Below are positions 5,284 to 7,299 of a stretch of 7,299 nt of DNA, in pieces. The DNA is from an uncultured Planctomycetaceae bacterium (GTDB taxonomy: Bacteria; Planctomycetota; Planctomycetia; Pirellulales; Pirellulaceae). The position numbers were made by a program, and so were the translations under genes. The notes beneath the pieces were generated by a model. The model was not told where the DNA came from and searched no databases. It worked only from the letters and a program-made list of their open reading frames with translations. How positions within the stretch are numbered: the first letter of the stretch is position 1; each line of letters opens with the position of its first letter. The stretch lies in the NCBI GenBank assembly GCA_937967755.1, contig CALBTA010000030.1, forward strand, positions 1 through 7,299. Reading direction: 5' to 3'.

Positions 5284-7299
5284 ATGCTGGCCCAGTTCGC
5301 ACGTTGCTCTCTATATTCCGCCGCTTTGGCGATCTTGTTTTTTACTGTGGCCATGACCGCAGTTGTCGAAGTCAACGGCGCGGAGCCGGTGAAATTCAAC
5401 AAGGGCGACCGCATTGCCGTGGTCGGAAATACGTTGGCCGACCGGATGCAGCACCATGGCTGGTTGGAAACGATGATCCAAAGCCGGTTTCCGGAATTGG
5501 AACTGTCGCTGCGCAACCTCGGCTTCGCCGGCGACGAGGTGAAAACCCGACCCCGTTCGGCCAACTTCGGCAGCCCCGATCAATGGCTCACCAAGGTCGA
5601 GGCCGATACGGTCTTCTGCTTCTTCGGATACAACGAAGCATTGCGCGGCGAAGATGCCCTGGATGGGTTTGCGAATGACCTGACCGCCATGATCGAAGGC
5701 ATGCAAGGGCAAAAGTACAACGGCAAGACCGCTCCGCAGATCGTGATCTTCTCGCCGATTGCGCACGAGAATCTCAACAGCCCGCATCTGCCCGACGGCG
5801 CGGAGAACAACGAGAAACTGAAGCTGTACGCCGACGCGATGGCGAAAGTTTGCGAGGCGAAGAAGGTTGCGTTCGTCGATCTGTTTTCCGCCACGCAGAA
5901 GCTGTACGCCGATTCGAAACAGCCGCTGACCATGAACGGCGTTCACCTGTTGGAAAGCGGCAATCGGCGGCTTGCCGAGGTGATCGACGTCGAGCTATTC
6001 GGCAAACCGCCTGTGGTGGCCGAAAGCCAACTCGAAAAACTGCGGGCGGCAATTTTGGATCGCAACCTACACTGGTTCAGCCGCTACCGGGTCGTCGATG
6101 GTTACAACGTTTACGGTGGCCGCTCGAAGCTGGCCTGGCATGGGCAGTCGAACGCCGATGTGATGCGGCGGGAAATGGAAATCTTCGACGTGATGACCGC
6201 CAACCGCGACCAGCGCGTCAACGCCGTTGCCAAGGGCGGAGATTTGAAGGTCAAGGACGACAACCTGCCTAAGCTGCTGGAAGTGAAAACGAACCGGCCC
6301 GGCCCGCTCGAGGGCGGCAAGTATTCGTACCTCAGCGGCGAAGAGGGTATTGAGAAGATGAAGATTCACGAGGGGATGCAGGTCAACCTGTTCGCCTCGG
6401 AAGAGATGTTCCCCGAGATGATCAACCCGGTGCAGATGGCGGTCGACACGGACAGCCGCCTGTGGGCTTCAGTTTGGCCCTCTTACCCACACTGGAACCC
6501 GACGCAGCCGCGCGAAGACAAGCTGGTGATTTTGCCGGATGAAGACGGCGACGGCAAAGCGGACGAGTGCATCGTCTTCGCCGACAACCTCAATAGCATT
6601 ACCGGGTTTGAGTTCTGGGGCGGCGGCGTGCTGGTTTCGGCTCCGCCGGAAATCTGGTTCCTGAAAGACACCGACGGAGACGACAAGGCCGACGTCAAGC
6701 TGCGCGTGCTGCAAGGCGTATCGAGCGCCGACACGCACCACACCGCCAACGCGATGGTGATCGGACCCGACGGGTGGCTGTATTGGTCGCGGGGCGTTTT
6801 CCACGTCACCAACATGGAAACGCCGACGAAGACGTTTCGTTCGAACAAGACGGGTGTGTACCGGTTCAACCCGCGGACGTTTGAAATGGAATTTCACTTC
6901 CCTATCGGCCCCAACCCGCACGGCGACGTGTTCGACCAATGGGGCTACCAGTTCGCGAACGACGGAACCAGCGGCACGGGCAGCTACGTGAATATCGGCA
7001 AAGGAATCGGCAACAAACAATGGTTTCAGAAGCGGGTCCGCCCCGTGCCGGCGACTGGGATTTTGGACAGCAGCCACTTTCCGCCTGAGCACGAAGGGAA
7101 TTTTCTGATCTGTAACGCCATCGGCTTCCTCGGTGTGTTGCAGCACAACGTGAATTACAACGGGGCCGATATTACGGCGACCGAGATCGACCCGATTCTG
7201 GTCTCGTCCGATCCGAACTTCCGCCCGACCGATGTAGAAATCGGTGGCGACGGCGCGCTGTACGTTTCTGATTGGGCCAATGCGCTGATCGGGCATATG
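5284..7299 (+). CDS. Exported PVC-type protein: SGNH-like domain plus Piru_Ver N-terminal domain (3' end outside window)
   Basis: The frame stays open for 672 codons to the window edge, so the gene is cut by the window. A signal peptide or anchor (about 1-33) precedes an SGNH-hydrolase-like domain (about 38-232): block I is VVGNTLADRMQ (46-56), block II NLGFAGDEV, block III FGYNE with Asn117, and the last block MNGVHL with His221. The usual GDS serine is absent: Gly48-Asn49-Thr50 stands instead, and Asn218 takes the place of the catalytic Asp. After a connecting region (HWFSRYRVVDGYNVYGGR, 263-280), the Piru_Ver N-terminal, dehydrogenase-like propeller domain runs from about 352. It has acidic loops DEDGDGKAD (419-427) and DTDGDDKAD (462-470) that may bind calcium, and it reaches DWANALIGHM at the edge. 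Family members usually continue into HEAT-like repeats and a haem-binding CxxCH domain; neither is visible here. It probably acts outside the cytoplasmic membrane in oxidation or breakdown of carbohydrate, which is inferred from the family and the divergent sulfatase. Confidence 0.92.
   Translation, partial: MLAQFARCSLYSAALAILFFTVAMTAVVEVNGAEPVKFNKGDRIAVVGNTLADRMQHHGWLETMIQSRFPELELSLRNLGFAGDEVKTRPRSANFGSPDQWLTKVEADTVFCFFGYNEALRGEDALDGFANDLTAMIEGMQGQKYNGKTAPQIVIFSPIAHENLNSPHLPDGAENNEKLKLYADAMAKVCEAKKVAFVDLFSATQKLYADSKQPLTMNGVHLLESGNRRLAEVIDVELFGKPPVVAESQLEKLRAAILDRNLHWFSRYRVVDGYNVYGGRSKLAWHGQSNADVMRREMEIFDVMTANRDQRVNAVAKGGDLKVKDDNLPKLLEVKTNRPGPLEGGKYSYLSGEEGIEKMKIHEGMQVNLFASEEMFPEMINPVQMAVDTDSRLWASVWPSYPHWNPTQPREDKLVILPDEDGDGKADECIVFADNLNSITGFEFWGGGVLVSAPPEIWFLKDTDGDDKADVKLRVLQGVSSADTHHTANAMVIGPDGWLYWSRGVFHVTNMETPTKTFRSNKTGVYRFNPRTFEMEFHFPIGPNPHGDVFDQWGYQFANDGTSGTGSYVNIGKGIGNKQWFQKRVRPVPATGILDSSHFPPEHEGNFLICNAIGFLGVLQHNVNYNGADITATEIDPILVSSDPNFRPTDVEIGGDGALYVSDWANALIGHM

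Noticed and set aside
6469..7296. Minus-strand open frame of 275 codons at the right end.
   Set aside because: It is antisense to the Piru_Ver-type gene, which stays open for 672 codons with recognisable domains.

Overview
The window looks like a chromosomal piece of a planctomycete, most likely of the Pirellula/Blastopirellula/Rhodopirellula type. The basis is gene content: a secreted formylglycine-type sulfatase, a giant 'PVC-type' protein with an SGNH-like domain followed by the Piru_Ver N-terminal (dehydrogenase-like propeller) domain, a conserved hypothetical with a WHGIMHRREPD motif that I associate with planctomycetes, and a metal transporter permease fused to a DtxR-type regulator, an architecture otherwise known from Chlamydia (same PVC superphylum). 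The DNA is GC-rich and all genes share one style of codon use, so nothing here looks recently acquired. No rRNA, tRNA, CRISPR array, insertion sequence or phage gene was seen.

Left part (about 54-2926, plus strand): a compact metal-uptake operon. A small membrane-anchored protein of unknown function is followed after 15 bases by an ABC ATPase of the Mn/Zn/Fe type. The ATPase overlaps by an ATGA junction with a 520-residue protein joining an ABC-3 permease (about 1-290), a DtxR/MntR-like winged helix and metal-binding/dimerization region (about 303-426) and a FeoA/SH3-like tail (about 432-508). The solute-binding protein expected for such a transporter is not in the window and may lie upstream. 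The fusion resembles chlamydial YtgCR, where the regulator part is cut from the permease and acts as an iron-dependent repressor. It is the most interesting object in the window.

Middle part (2876-4966, minus strand): a secreted sulfatase followed after 36 bases by a conserved hypothetical gene, probably co-transcribed. The 3' end of the hypothetical gene overlaps the 3' end of the permease fusion tail to tail by 51 bases.

Right part (4967-7299): a 317-base divergent intergenic region carrying a perfect 26-base inverted repeat, then a large exported SGNH/Piru_Ver protein on the plus strand that runs open off the end of the window (672 codons seen). Sulfatase and Piru_Ver protein are both exported and divergently arranged, which fits degradation of sulfated polysaccharide, but no substrate can be read from the sequence.
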